DNA from: Marinobacter sp. ANT_B65
Lineage (GTDB): Bacteria > Pseudomonadota > Gammaproteobacteria > Pseudomonadales > Oleiphilaceae
Reading direction: 5' to 3'
DNA length: 64,000 bases
NCBI RefSeq assembly: GCF_002407605.1
Contig: NZ_NXGV01000003.1
Span: forward strand, 1 to 64,000
Under the pieces are notes generated by a model. The model searched no databases and was not told the DNA's origin. It worked only from the letters and a program-made list of their open reading frames with translations. This document shows positions 10,347 through 20,583 of this stretch, one piece after another (the first letter of the stretch is position 1; the number at the start of each line of letters is the position of its first letter). The position numbers were made by a program, and so were the translations under genes.

Positions 10347-10823
10347 TTACATGCCAGGCTCGCGCACCTCGAGCGTCCGCTCCACCTGGTTTGCAGTGAA
10401 ACCACGGCGAGTAAGAAACCGGGCCTGGCGTACTTTTTCGTCCCAGTCTGCGCTCAGATCAGCCAGACCAAAACGTTTCTCCCTCAGCAAAAGCGCATTC
10501 CGGATCCAGTCTGCATCAGCGAGCTCATCAAAACAGTCCGGGGTGTGATGAATGCCACGCTGCTGCAACTCCGCCCGCACTTTCAAAGGGCCGTAACCCA
10601 GATCAATACGCTGGCGTGAATAGACATCCGCAAACCGGTTGTCATCCAGCCAACCCTCCTTCTCATAATCATTCAGGACCATCGCAATAACTGAACTATC
10701 AATTCTGCGCTGCTGTAATTTCAGCGTCAGCTCCTGTCGGCTGTGCTCCCGGCGGGCAAGCAGCCTCAATGCAACCGAGCGCGCCTTGTACTCCTGATCG
10801 TCACAATTTTCCTGTTTTGCCAT
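10347..10823 (-). CDS. recX: RecA regulator RecX
   Basis: A 158-residue RecX-family protein: tandem three-helix repeats, with the characteristic segments ALRLLARREHSRQEL, YEKEGWLDDNRFADVY and GYGPLKVRAELQQRGI, and a final RRGF. RecX binds and usually restrains RecA filaments. GGAAG lies seven bases before the ATG. In many relatives recX directly follows recA. Here its upstream neighbour is the DUF349 gene on the opposite strand and no recA lies in the window. I see no LexA-type site upstream. It is convergent with mltF with only three bases between the stop codons. Confidence 0.9.
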   Translation of the reverse strand: MAKQENCDDQEYKARSVALRLLARREHSRQELTLKLQQRRIDSSVIAMVLNDYEKEGWLDDNRFADVYSRQRIDLGYGPLKVRAELQQRGIHHTPDCFDELADADWIRNALLLREKRFGLADLSADWDEKVRQARFLTRRGFTANQVERTLEVREPGM

Positions 10824-11041
10824 TCAACTCTTCCCGCAAACGCTCACAAAACGCTAGACTAGCTCCGTTTTAATACCGTCGGCGCTGATTCATGAATCCC
10901 CGACGGCAGTATCCGGCGCTCCGAAGACTGTGATGACCCGACAACCAGGTCAACAGATTGCACATCAAAGAGCGCCGATGGCCGGTGCCGGCTTACTTTG
11001 CCCGACACCGCAGACTGGTTTCAATCCCTAAGGACATCGTC

Positions 11042-13513
11042 ATGGCTGCATTCCTCCAGAAACTGTTTAAATCCCGCAAACCCACAGCACCAGTCCGCAA
11101 GACAACAACCCAGAAACCACAGGTTGCTGTTCCTGCTGAGGATAAACGTGCTGAGTTAAGGGAGGAACAGCTCCAGACGCTACAGGGCGCCCCGACTCAG
11201 GAAGTGGCCGCATGCCTGGCGGTTGAGGGCTTAACTGCAGACATCCGGCTCAGGGCCGCCGGCATGCTTCAGGAAGCAGAACTTCTTCACCGGGTTCAAA
11301 AACAGGCAAAAACCCGTGACAAGGGCGTATACCAGGTGGTGCGACAGAAACTGCTGGTCATCCGGGAAGAGCAGGCCCGCCAAGAACTCGTATCAGAGAC
11401 TATTACCAATCTGATCAGCAATGCCAGTGATCTGGCAAAAACGGACGATACCAAACTCTATAGTGCTCGCGTGGATACACTTCTGAACCAGTGGGCAACA
11501 GTTGAGGCCAGCGCCTCGCCAGACCAGCTCAGCGAGTTCCTTCAATCGGTTCATCGCTGCCGGGAGCGCATTGCCGAGCAGGAGGCAGCCCGGATTGAAG
11601 AACAGCGTCAGCTTGAGCAGAAACTTCAACGGGATGAAACCCTGGCTCTTCTGACCCAGACCCTTGACGATCTCCGTCACCAGCCGGTTGAAGAACTTGC
11701 ATCGCTTGCCTCACTGGATGCCCTTCAGAAAACCCAGGAAAACCGCTGGCTGGAAGCAACCCGCGATACCCGGATTGAGAAAGCGCAGCAACAGGCCTTT
11801 GAAACGTCCATGATGACACTGCGCAGCTATATTGCGTCAGTTCGTCATATCGGCCAGGAAAAAGATTCACTGCTCGCGCTCTCTACAGCTGCTGAACAGG
11901 AAGAAGCCAGCCCTGATGACCGGGAACGTGCTTTGGCCCTGCTGAAAGAGATCAACTGGCCTCAAGGCTTCCCCATTCCGGATCTACTGGTGCCGGCGCG
12001 TAAGCTCGCAGGAAAGCCCAAGGCCAAGCCCCAGGTTAAACCGAATGATGATCTGAAGCAGCAACAAGCGACAGCGGATAGCCTGAAAGCAGTTTTAGAT
12101 AAACTGGAAGACGCTCTTGAGTCCAAACAGCTGAAAGAGTCGAAGCAACATTTAAAAACCGCACAGCAGTATCTGAAAGCTCTTGATCATCGTCACAGCA
12201 AGAGTTTTCAGGCCCGTATACAACTACTTACAGCCCAACTGAGAGAGCTTACTGACTGGCAGGGCTTTGCGACCGAACCAAAACAGATCGCTCTGTGTGA
12301 ACAGATGGAGTACCTCGCAGAACAACCCATCGAGCCGGAGGCAAAGTCCGAACGCATAAAAGAGCTGCAGCAGGAGTGGCGGGACCTGGGTGGGTCTTCA
12401 GACCGCACTATGTGGTCTCGCTTCAAGCAGGCATCTGATAAAGCCTACGAACCCTGCAAAACTTATTTTAAAGCCAAGTCAGGCCTTAAACAGGCAAACC
12501 TGGAAAAGCGCAAAGCAATCTGTTCCGAGCTTGAGCATTTTGTTAACGACGCGGATTGGAGCACCATCGACTGGAAAGCCGTAGACCGAATCTTGCAGAC
12601 TGCACGCCAGGAATGGAAATCTGCATGGCCTATAGAGTTCAGAGACAACCGGCAGGTGCAGAAACAGTTTGATGATCTGCTCAAAAAGCTCGAAGCACCC
12701 ATAGATGAAGAACACCGGAAAAACGAAGCTCTCAAGCAAGCTATCGTAGAGCAGGCTCAGGCACTGACTGAACACCAGCCGCTGCAAGAAGCAATGAACA
12801 AGGCCAAAGCACTGCAATCAGACTGGAAAGAAGTCGGAATCACCCGCCACCGGGAAGACCGCAAGCTCTGGCAGGCATTCCGCAAAGCCTGTGATGAAAT
12901 ATTTGCCCGTCGGGACTCTGAACGCTCAGAGCAGCAGTTGGCTGCAAAAGAGGCGGACATTGCAGCAGAAGCCGTGGTGGAAGAGATCAGGAACGTCAGC
13001 TCTGACCAGGACGCCCAGACTCTGGAACACGCAACTACTGCACTTCGCTCCCTGGATACAGCTCAAGTATCACCGGGGATAAAAGAACAAATCCAGAAAG
13101 AAAAACAGAGACTGAACCAGGCTGTTTCAACACAGAAACTCAAAGCAAGCATTTCTGAATGGCAAGCGCTTGTGCTCGCACGCACGCAAGGCAAAACGCC
13201 AGCGAAAATCACTTTCCCCGAAAAATGGACTGCCCTTTCGGAAAGCGCAGGCACACTGAATGATCACGAACTGGTCATTCGCGCAGAGATTCTGGCTGGC
13301 GTGCCATCGCCGGCAGAAGACCAGAAAAAACGTATGGAAATACAGATTCAGCGCCTCGCGCAAGGAATGGGTTCAGCCGAAAAAGCAGACAATGCTCTCC
13401 AGAGCGTTGAAGCTCTCGTTGCCAGCTGGTGCATCCGGTCAGCAGATCAACCCGCCGACACAGCTCTGGCCAGCCGTCTGAACAGCGCTCTGGACAACCT
13501 GATCACAAACTGA
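11042..13513 (+). CDS. DUF349 repeat protein, largely helical
   Basis: An 823-residue protein rich in glutamine, lysine and alanine, predicted from composition to be almost entirely helical with long coiled coils. Several DUF349 units are recognisable, for example KSERIKELQQEWRDLG, TARQEWKSAWPIEFRDNRQV and AKALQSDWKEVGITR. The start is the ATG at 11042, preceded by AAGGA; the in-frame extension to 10958 looks non-coding. No signal peptide or membrane segment, so probably cytoplasmic. DUF349 proteins occur singly in many gammaproteobacteria and have no settled function. It is monocistronic and divergent from recX. Confidence 0.85.
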   Translation: MAAFLQKLFKSRKPTAPVRKTTTQKPQVAVPAEDKRAELREEQLQTLQGAPTQEVAACLAVEGLTADIRLRAAGMLQEAELLHRVQKQAKTRDKGVYQVVRQKLLVIREEQARQELVSETITNLISNASDLAKTDDTKLYSARVDTLLNQWATVEASASPDQLSEFLQSVHRCRERIAEQEAARIEEQRQLEQKLQRDETLALLTQTLDDLRHQPVEELASLASLDALQKTQENRWLEATRDTRIEKAQQQAFETSMMTLRSYIASVRHIGQEKDSLLALSTAAEQEEASPDDRERALALLKEINWPQGFPIPDLLVPARKLAGKPKAKPQVKPNDDLKQQQATADSLKAVLDKLEDALESKQLKESKQHLKTAQQYLKALDHRHSKSFQARIQLLTAQLRELTDWQGFATEPKQIALCEQMEYLAEQPIEPEAKSERIKELQQEWRDLGGSSDRTMWSRFKQASDKAYEPCKTYFKAKSGLKQANLEKRKAICSELEHFVNDADWSTIDWKAVDRILQTARQEWKSAWPIEFRDNRQVQKQFDDLLKKLEAPIDEEHRKNEALKQAIVEQAQALTEHQPLQEAMNKAKALQSDWKEVGITRHREDRKLWQAFRKACDEIFARRDSERSEQQLAAKEADIAAEAVVEEIRNVSSDQDAQTLEHATTALRSLDTAQVSPGIKEQIQKEKQRLNQAVSTQKLKASISEWQALVLARTQGKTPAKITFPEKWTALSESAGTLNDHELVIRAEILAGVPSPAEDQKKRMEIQIQRLAQGMGSAEKADNALQSVEALVASWCIRSADQPADTALASRLNSALDNLITN

Positions 13514-13525
13514 GCGCCAGGAACT

Positions 13526-13789
13526 TTATTCTCGCTGATGCTCTCTGACAAACCCCCTGGCGTCCTGAACGGCGGCCAGGGATTTGTCTTTCATACCCCT
13601 GAGTTCCTCATCCGCCAGATAAAACATCATATCAATGGTGTGCCGGTAATATCGGGGTGGTAACCGGTTCAGAGCGACACACATGACATCAGTCAGGAAG
13701 TCCGCGCTGTCCCCAGGCTCTCTCGTAGCATCAATGGCATCCACCACCAGACGTTCGTAAAAGTTATCGATAGAATCTGTGAAAGACAT
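13526..13789 (-). CDS. ComFB family protein
   Basis: An 87-residue protein with the ComFB core: NFYERLVVDAI near the start, DVMCVALNRLPPRYYRH in the middle, and an all-helical tail. The family is named from Bacillus late competence genes; recent work links members to cyclic-dinucleotide binding, but I cannot assign a ligand here. An AGGAGG ribosome site lies about ten bases before the ATG. The gene ends 12 bases after the DUF349 gene on the opposite strand and is divergent from the thiolase gene, so it has its own promoter in 13790-13998. Confidence 0.85.
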   Translation of the reverse strand: MSFTDSIDNFYERLVVDAIDATREPGDSADFLTDVMCVALNRLPPRYYRHTIDMMFYLADEELRGMKDKSLAAVQDARGFVREHQRE

Positions 13790-13998
13790 GATTTTTTGCC
13801 TCCTGAATGTGCATGATGACCCTCCAAAGGCCTCTGCCTCTTTCTAAAGATAGAACTCACAACCCCACCTGTCATCGTCTCTGAGCAATTTCGCCACTCC
13901 GATTGGCAGGCCGCGTCATTACCTGCGATACCATCCACGGGCTATGGTGATGCTTCTGGTCAATAAACCACAAAGCAACAATCATCAGAGGAAAAACA

Positions 13999-15207
13999 AT
14001 GACCACTGAGGCGTATATCTTCGATGCGGTCCGCACTCCCAGAGGGCGCGGTAAAAAAGACGGTTCCCTGCACAGCGTCAAGCCGATTACCCTGCTGACG
14101 ACTGTACTGAAAGCACTACAGCAGAGAAACCATCTGGATACAGCCCAGATAGACGATATCGTTCTTGGCTGCGTTTCCGCCGTTGGTGATCAGGGAGCTG
14201 ACATTGCCAAAACCGCTGCGCTCGCAGCAGACTGGGACGAAAAAGTATCTGGTGTCACCCTTAACCGTTTCTGCGCGTCAGGATTAGAAGCGGTAAACCT
14301 TGCCGCCATGAAAGTGCGCTCTGAGTGGGAAGATATGGTTGTCGCCGGCGGCGTAGAATCCATGTCCCGTATACCTATGGGATCTGATGGCGGTGCCTGG
14401 GCAATGGATCCCCAGACCAACCTGCATACTGGCTTCATGCCTCAGGGGATTGGCGCGGATCTGATCGCTACCATGGAAGGGTTCAGCCGCGAAGATGTCG
14501 ACAGATTCGCAGTGAAATCACAGCAGAAAGCAGCCAATGCATGGAAGCAAGGTTTCTTTGCCCGATCAATCATTCCGGTCACAGACCAGAACGGCGTAGT
14601 CATCCTGGACCACGATGAGCATGTGAGAGCCGACACCACCGTTGAGTCCCTGTCAGGGCTCAAGCCGTCCTTCCAGATGATGGGAGAAATGGGATTTAAC
14701 AGTGTCGCCAGCGAAAAATATCACTACGTTGAAAAAATCACACATGTTCATCACGCTGGCAACTCCTCCGGCATGGTCGACGGTGCTACCGCAATTCTGA
14801 TCGGTAGCAGGGCAAAAGGCGATGCCATGGGTCTCAAACCCCGCGCCCGGATTGTGGCCACCGCAGTAACCAGTACAGACCCCACTATTATGCTTACCGG
14901 ACCAGCTCCGGCAACCCTCAAGGCATTGGGAAAGGCCGGAATGACCGTAGATCAGATCGACCTGTTTGAAGTAAATGAAGCCTTTGCCTCCGTGGTAATG
15001 CGTTTTCAGAAAGAACTTTCAGTTCCAGACGAAAAAGTGAATGTAAACGGCGGCGCCATCGCCATGGGCCACCCCTTAGGCGCTACAGGAGCAATGATCC
15101 TGGGCACTCTGCTGGATGAACTGGAGCGTCGTGAACTGCGCTTCGGGCTGGCAACTCTGTGCGTTGGCGGTGGCATGGGAATCGCCACCATCATTGAGCG
15201 TGTCTGA
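13999..15207 (+). CDS. Acetyl-CoA C-acyltransferase (thiolase)
   Basis: A 402-residue thiolase that cleaves 3-ketoacyl-CoA to acetyl-CoA and a shortened acyl-CoA, or runs in reverse. The acyl-accepting cysteine is C92 in [11 protein letters not shown]. The second site is [12 protein letters not shown] and the third is [10 protein letters not shown]. The ATG at 13999 has GAGG upstream. The gene directly precedes a FadB/FadJ-type multifunctional gene (32 bases), so the two probably form a beta-oxidation complex. The order thiolase first resembles an auxiliary pair in Pseudomonas rather than the main fadBA operon. Chain-length range cannot be read from sequence. Confidence 0.95.
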   Translation: MTTEAYIFDAVRTPRGRGKKDGSLHSVKPITLLTTVLKALQQRNHLDTAQIDDIVLGCVSAVGDQGADIAKTAALAADWDEKVSGVTLNRFCASGLEAVNLAAMKVRSEWEDMVVAGGVESMSRIPMGSDGGAWAMDPQTNLHTGFMPQGIGADLIATMEGFSREDVDRFAVKSQQKAANAWKQGFFARSIIPVTDQNGVVILDHDEHVRADTTVESLSGLKPSFQMMGEMGFNSVASEKYHYVEKITHVHHAGNSSGMVDGATAILIGSRAKGDAMGLKPRARIVATAVTSTDPTIMLTGPAPATLKALGKAGMTVDQIDLFEVNEAFASVVMRFQKELSVPDEKVNVNGGAIAMGHPLGATGAMILGTLLDELERRELRFGLATLCVGGGMGIATIIERV

Positions 15208-15239
15208 ACCCCACACTTTTTCTGTAAGGAGAACCGTTT

Positions 15240-17390
15240 ATGAGTGCCATCCGTTATGAATTGGGTTCAGATCAGATTCTGACCCTCACCATCGACATGC
15301 CGGGCCAGTCCGCGAACACCATGAACCAGGTGTTCCGTGAAGGCCTCAATGAAACCGTCGGCAAAGTACAGGCCGATCTGGAAGATATTCGCGGCATTAT
15401 TATTACCTCTGCCAAAAAAACCTTCTTTGCAGGTGGTGACCTGAAAGAACTTCACAAAGTCACTCACGAAGATGCGCAAGCCTTTGAAAGCATGGTTAAC
15501 AGCCTGAAGGCCCGGATGCGCGCGCTGGAAACTTGCGGCAAACCCGTGGTCGCAGCGATCAACGGGACTGCATTGGGTGGCGGTTTTGAAATTGCCCTGG
15601 CGTGTCACCATCGCATCGTCCTCAACGACAATGATATTCAGCTGGGCCTTCCCGAAGTAACCCTTGGCCTGCTCCCCGGGGGTGGCGGTACCCAGCGCCT
15701 GCCGCGACTGATTGGACTGGAAGCAGCTTTCCCGTTCCTCATGGAAGGCAGAAAAGTTCGCCCGTCAGCGGCCCTCAAAGCAGGTATTGTTGATGAGCTG
15801 GCCGGATCTGCAGAAGACATGATGGCCAGAGCCAGAGCATTTATCGAGGAAAACCCGAAATGCCAGCAGCCCTGGGACAAAAAAGGGTTCAAACTGCCCG
15901 GTGGCGCCCCCCACCATCCAGCCATGGCACCAAAGCTGGCCATTGCCCCCGCCATGCTGAAACAGAAAACCAGGGGTTGCTACCCTGCCCCGGAGCGCAT
16001 CTTGTCTGCCGCAGTTGAAGGCGCACAGGTTGACTTCGACAACGGCAGCCTGATCGAAACCCGCTACTTTACTGAACTGGTGACTGGCCAGATTGCCAAG
16101 AACATGACCGGCACCTTCTGGTTCCAGCTCAATGACATTAATGCTGGCGGCAGTCGCCCTGAAGGTATAAAGAAAGAACACTTCAAGAAGGTGGGTGTGC
16201 TGGGCGCTGGAATGATGGGCGCAGGTATTGCCTACTCCACAGCCACTCGTGGTATCGAAGTGGTACTTAAAGATATTTCACTCGATAGTGCTGAAAAAGG
16301 CAAAAGCTACTCCGAAAGCCTGCTGTCAAAAAAGGTCAGCAAGGGTCATATGACCGAAGAGCAGAAAACCGAAATACTGGGCCGTATCAGGGCCACGGAC
16401 TCAGCCGCAGACCTTGAGGGTTGCGACCTGGTAATCGAAGCAGTTTTTGAGGACAGCGACCTCAAAGCCAGAGTCACAGCAGAAGCCGAACCGAAGCTGG
16501 TCAGCAACGGCATTTTTGCCTCCAATACGTCTACCATCCCCATCACCCAGCTGGCAAAAGCCTCCTCCAGACCGGAAAACTTCATTGGTCTGCATTTTTT
16601 CTCACCTGTAGACAAAATGCAGCTTGTTGAAATCATTGTGGGCGAAAAAACCTCAGACGAAACTCTGGCACGATCCTTCGATTATGTTCAGCAGATTGGC
16701 AAAATTCCGGTGGTTGTGAACGATAGCCGCGGCTTCTTCACTTCCCGCGTTTTCGGCACCTTTGTCAATGAGGGTATCTGCATGCTGGGCGAAGGCATTC
16801 ACCCCTCCAGCATCGAAAACGCTGGCTTGCTGGCAGGCATGCCGGTCGGGCCGCTGGCGATTACCGATGAAGTCAGCATGACACTCATGCAGCATGTTCG
16901 CACCCAGAGCAAGAAAGACACCGAAGCCGCAGGTGGCACATGGAATGCGCACCCGGCTGAAACCATCATCGACCAGATGGTTCAGGAGCACGGGCGCAAA
17001 GGCAAGGCTGCCGGCGCGGGCTTCTATGAGTATCCGGCCAGGGGCAGGAAGTATCTGTGGCCAGAGCTTGAAACGCTTTACGTGGATAGCAACAAAGCCC
17101 AACAGGTGGAGCTGCAGGACCTCAAAGACCGCATCTTGTTCATTCAGGCCATTGAAACCCTGCGCTGCCTGGAAGAAGGGGTGTTACGCACCGTGGAAGA
17201 TGCCAACATCGGCAGCATCTTCGGTATCGGATATGCACCCTGGACCGGCGGGGCCATACAGTTTATCAATCAATATGGCGTGAGAGCCTTTACCGACCGA
17301 GCCAACGAACTGGCCAGAACCTACGGCGAGCGTTTTGCACCACCAGCGCTGTTACTGGAGCACGCGAAACTGGAAAAACCCTTTCTCTGA
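15240..17390 (+). CDS. Multifunctional enoyl-CoA hydratase / 3-hydroxyacyl-CoA dehydrogenase
   Basis: A 716-residue FadB/FadJ-type beta-oxidation protein. The N-terminal crotonase domain carries [31 protein letters not shown] and [20 protein letters not shown]. The NAD-binding domain starts near residue 318 with [14 protein letters not shown]. The dehydrogenase region has [10 protein letters not shown] and [11 protein letters not shown], followed by two C-terminal helical domains ending in a [12 protein letters not shown] segment. A clear AAGGAG site precedes the ATG. It is co-transcribed with the thiolase. A GC-rich inverted repeat follows 11 bases after the stop. Confidence 0.95.
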   Translation: MSAIRYELGSDQILTLTIDMPGQSANTMNQVFREGLNETVGKVQADLEDIRGIIITSAKKTFFAGGDLKELHKVTHEDAQAFESMVNSLKARMRALETCGKPVVAAINGTALGGGFEIALACHHRIVLNDNDIQLGLPEVTLGLLPGGGGTQRLPRLIGLEAAFPFLMEGRKVRPSAALKAGIVDELAGSAEDMMARARAFIEENPKCQQPWDKKGFKLPGGAPHHPAMAPKLAIAPAMLKQKTRGCYPAPERILSAAVEGAQVDFDNGSLIETRYFTELVTGQIAKNMTGTFWFQLNDINAGGSRPEGIKKEHFKKVGVLGAGMMGAGIAYSTATRGIEVVLKDISLDSAEKGKSYSESLLSKKVSKGHMTEEQKTEILGRIRATDSAADLEGCDLVIEAVFEDSDLKARVTAEAEPKLVSNGIFASNTSTIPITQLAKASSRPENFIGLHFFSPVDKMQLVEIIVGEKTSDETLARSFDYVQQIGKIPVVVNDSRGFFTSRVFGTFVNEGICMLGEGIHPSSIENAGLLAGMPVGPLAITDEVSMTLMQHVRTQSKKDTEAAGGTWNAHPAETIIDQMVQEHGRKGKAAGAGFYEYPARGRKYLWPELETLYVDSNKAQQVELQDLKDRILFIQAIETLRCLEEGVLRTVEDANIGSIFGIGYAPWTGGAIQFINQYGVRAFTDRANELARTYGERFAPPALLLEHAKLEKPFL

Positions 17391-17401
17391 AAAATCTGAA
17401 C

Positions 17402-17425
17402 GGTGGAGGGCTCCCCCCCTCCGCC
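17402..17425 (+). terminator. GC-rich hairpin after the beta-oxidation pair
   Basis: GGTGGAGGG and CCCTCCGCC pair across a six-base loop 11 bases after the stop codon. There is no U-tract, so this may be an mRNA-stabilising hairpin or a weak terminator. The remaining gap to prc (17426-17621) contains TACAAT at 17543 as a possible -10 box, with no convincing -35. Confidence 0.35.
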
Positions 17426-17621
17426 GCACGCCCATCCGGAACGCTTTTTACGGGTCGCCTTCTGCAATCTGCGCTTTGTGTTCATGGACAGATTGTCACG
17501 AATCGATACGCCATGCCTATAGCAACGGGTGTAGCCCTTGCCTACAATAAATCAATCAGCCCACGGGTTAACCGGCTCCAGACACGTCTGGCAGGTACCC
17601 AGCATCATCAGGTATGCCTAT

Positions 17622-19793
17622 ATGACCATCGCGGAAAAAATATCTGTCCGTCGCGCCCCTATCAAACCTGGCCGGATAGGCGTATGCAAAGCGTTTACTG
17701 TTGCCCTGCTTTTATCAGCACCTTTCGGAATACAGGCGAAAGCGGTTGAGCCGGAAGCCTATGTACCCGTTGCGCCAACGATTGATCAGGCGCGGGCAAA
17801 CATCCTCATCGCCAGACAACTGCAGTTCACCCACTTCCGTGACCTCGGGATAAGCGACAAGCTTTCCGGCGATGTATTTGATGCTTACCTGAACTACCTC
17901 GATGGCCAGCGAGTCTACCTCACGGGCAGCGATATCGAGGCACTCAGTGGAGTAAGAAACCGATTGGGGTCCGCTCTGAAAACCGGCCAGCTTCAACCGG
18001 GATTCGACATCTACAACCTGGTTCAGCAACGTATTATCGAGCGCCTTCAATTCGCACTGAAAACCGTAGACGAAGGTATCGGGAGTCTGGATTTCAGTAC
18101 CAACGAAAGCATTCTTCTTGACCGTTCGGACACCGAATGGGAGCCAGACAAGAAGGGGCTTGATGCGCTTTGGGTTAAACGCATCAAAAATGCCGTGCTT
18201 GCGCAGCGCCTCAATGGTTCCGACGACGAAACGATCACAGAAAGCCTTAAACGCCGATATGAAGGCCAACTCAAGCGGGCCTACCAGGCGCGTAGCGAAG
18301 ATGCTTTCCAGGCCTACATGAATGCATTTACCGGCATGTGGGATCCGCATACCTCCTACTTTTCGCCACGCACCTCCGAAAACTTCAATATCAACATGAG
18401 CCTTTCACTCGAGGGTATTGGCGCGGTTCTGCAGGCGGATAACGAGTACACCAAAGTGGTGCGGCTGGTTCCGGGCGGCCCTGCCTCAAAACAAGGCCAG
18501 CTCCAGCCGGCAGACAGAATAGTATCGGTTAAGCAAGAGGGCGAAAAACCTGTCAACGTGATTGGCTGGCGCCTGGATGAAGTGGTCGACCTCATCCGCG
18601 GTCCGCGTAACTCCGTCGTTACACTCGAAGTGGTTCCTGCCAGCGCGACCGATGAAACCCTGACCAAAACCATTGCTATCAGCCGTGATGAAGTAAAACT
18701 GGAAGAACAGAGTGCCAGCAAAGACTCCATCGAATTTGAGCGCAATGGCAAAAAATACACTGTGGGCGTAATTACTGTTCCTACATTTTACGCCGATTTC
18801 CGTGCCATGCAGGCCGGAGACCCCAACTACAAAAGCACAACACGCGATGTCCGGAAACTGATTACAGAACTACAGCAGGATAGCGTAGATGGCCTGGTAA
18901 TTGATTTGCGCAATAATGGCGGCGGTGCACTGCACGAAGCAAATGATCTGGTTGGCCTGTTTATCGATACTGGCCCTACCGTCCAGATTCGCAATTCAAG
19001 CAACGAGGTTCAGGTTCTGAATGACGAAGATGCATCGGTTGCCTATGACGGCCCGTTGGTAGTGCTCACCAATCGCATGAGTGCATCGGCTTCGGAGATT
19101 TTTGCCGGTGCAATCCAGGATTACGGTCGCGGTCTGGTCGTGGGTTCGCAAACCTTTGGTAAAGGGACTGTGCAGGCCGTCCGGCCACTGAATCATGGCC
19201 AGCTCAAGATTACCCAATCAAAATTCTACCGCGTATCCGGGGGGTCAACCCAACACAAAGGGGTGATTCCCGATATAGAGATTCCTTCCCGGATCGACAA
19301 AACCCGTATTGGTGAGGATGCGCTGGATCATGCCCTGCCCTGGGATCAGATAGATGCCGTTCCTCATACCCGGTATTTTGATTTCAGCGGAATCATCGAC
19401 GAACTGCGTAAGCGCCATGATGATCGCTTTGCCAGCAGCCCCGAATTCAGCCTCCTTCAGCAGGAAATTGATTTCCTCAAAGAGCAGCGTCAGAGAGACA
19501 CTGTGAGCCTCAATCTGGATGAGCGCACTACTCAACAAGAACAGATAGATCGTACCCGGCTGACCATTGCCAATGCCCGTCGGGAACTGCGCGGCGAAGC
19601 GCCGTTCGAGACTCTGGATGAACTGGAGGACTGGCAGGACCTGCAGGCTGCAGACCTGGGTACTACCGACGAAGAACTGGATTTCGTGATCCGCGAAGGC
19701 GGCAACATAATGGCTGACATGCTGGAAATGGACAGTCGGATGGCCTCAATTCTTAGCCCTCAACAATTCGCGGCCCAGGCTGAAGCCCGGTAA
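17622..19793 (+). CDS. prc: Carboxy-terminal processing protease Prc/Tsp (S41A)
   Basis: A 723-residue periplasmic protease that trims lipoproteins and cell-wall enzymes from their C-termini. Signal peptide: FTVALLLSAPFGIQAKA near residues 25-42. A PDZ domain covers about 230-320 (VRLVPGGPASKQGQLQPADR). The S41 core includes VDGLVIDLRNNGGG, the catalytic serine in MSASASEIFAGA and the catalytic lysine in QTFGKGTVQ. The DUF3340-type C-terminal helical domain follows. The ATG at 17622 fits the signal peptide better than the upstream in-frame ATG. Its stop codon is one base before the next gene's ATG, so the HTH gene is translationally coupled. Confidence 0.95.
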   Translation: MTIAEKISVRRAPIKPGRIGVCKAFTVALLLSAPFGIQAKAVEPEAYVPVAPTIDQARANILIARQLQFTHFRDLGISDKLSGDVFDAYLNYLDGQRVYLTGSDIEALSGVRNRLGSALKTGQLQPGFDIYNLVQQRIIERLQFALKTVDEGIGSLDFSTNESILLDRSDTEWEPDKKGLDALWVKRIKNAVLAQRLNGSDDETITESLKRRYEGQLKRAYQARSEDAFQAYMNAFTGMWDPHTSYFSPRTSENFNINMSLSLEGIGAVLQADNEYTKVVRLVPGGPASKQGQLQPADRIVSVKQEGEKPVNVIGWRLDEVVDLIRGPRNSVVTLEVVPASATDETLTKTIAISRDEVKLEEQSASKDSIEFERNGKKYTVGVITVPTFYADFRAMQAGDPNYKSTTRDVRKLITELQQDSVDGLVIDLRNNGGGALHEANDLVGLFIDTGPTVQIRNSSNEVQVLNDEDASVAYDGPLVVLTNRMSASASEIFAGAIQDYGRGLVVGSQTFGKGTVQAVRPLNHGQLKITQSKFYRVSGGSTQHKGVIPDIEIPSRIDKTRIGEDALDHALPWDQIDAVPHTRYFDFSGIIDELRKRHDDRFASSPEFSLLQQEIDFLKEQRQRDTVSLNLDERTTQQEQIDRTRLTIANARRELRGEAPFETLDELEDWQDLQAADLGTTDEELDFVIREGGNIMADMLEMDSRMASILSPQQFAAQAEAR

Positions 19794-19794
19794 T

Positions 19795-20583
19795 ATGAGC
19801 CAGAAAACCGGCAAGCAGGCAGTCAGTGAAAAAGCAGGTCAGAGCAAAGCCCGGGCCCTGCAGGACATGTTGCTGGATGCACTCCACGCCATGCGTTCGC
19901 TGGAAGAACTGGATGGTCTGAGTAAGCCGGCCTCGGAAGAAAAGGCGCCGGAAGGAATTATTGACCGGCTTGCCAGCTTAACCGGATCGGCTTTCCGCCT
20001 CGGAGCCCGCGCCACAGACACTTCACTGCGACTGGGGCGAGTGCTGATCAACTCTCAGGATCAACTGAGGGCCATGCTGGCAGCAGGCCATTCCATAAAG
20101 GACATCCGGGAAGTTGCCGGGCTGACACTGTCGGAGATGAGCGAGGCCCTCAATCTCCGCGACAAGTCCGTTCTTGAGGCCATCGAGAACGGAACAGCTA
20201 CACTTTCATTTGAACTGATTCTCCGTCTGGCTGCCCTGATCGCACGGAACGACCCTATCCCGTTCATCATGCGCACAACCCGGAACTACAACCCCGAGGT
20301 CTGGCAGACTCTTAACGACTGGGGCGTGGCCAGATTACCCTTGCAGTTTGAGCGGGAACGGGAATTTATAAACATCTTCCGCCGCCATGATTCCGCACGA
20401 ACACTCTCAGACGAAGACTTCCACAAAGTACTGGAATTCACCAGACAGGGTTTTGAGATGTCCCTCCACTTCGCCGAAGAGCAGGAAAAACAGGTAGCCG
20501 AACTCCGCGCCAGTTTTGAAAAGCAACAAAACAAACCGCCGGGTACAAAGATCTCTGCCGAAAAAAAACCATCAACCGAATAG
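19795..20583 (+). CDS. Helix-turn-helix domain protein coupled to prc
   Basis: A 262-residue cytoplasmic protein with a lambda-repressor-like HTH at about residues 98-150 ([22 protein letters not shown], read as two parts, then [10 protein letters not shown]). The N-terminal 70 residues are low-complexity and helical. The C-terminal third, after [19 protein letters not shown], is helical and charged. No catalytic motif. I do not recognise a characterised family. The start overlaps the prc end (TAATATG), so expression follows that of the protease. A regulatory role in envelope maintenance is only inferred. Its 3' end overlaps the convergent mtnA gene by 12 bases. Confidence 0.8.
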   Translation: MSQKTGKQAVSEKAGQSKARALQDMLLDALHAMRSLEELDGLSKPASEEKAPEGIIDRLASLTGSAFRLGARATDTSLRLGRVLINSQDQLRAMLAAGHSIKDIREVAGLTLSEMSEALNLRDKSVLEAIENGTATLSFELILRLAALIARNDPIPFIMRTTRNYNPEVWQTLNDWGVARLPLQFEREREFINIFRRHDSARTLSDEDFHKVLEFTRQGFEMSLHFAEEQEKQVAELRASFEKQQNKPPGTKISAEKKPSTE

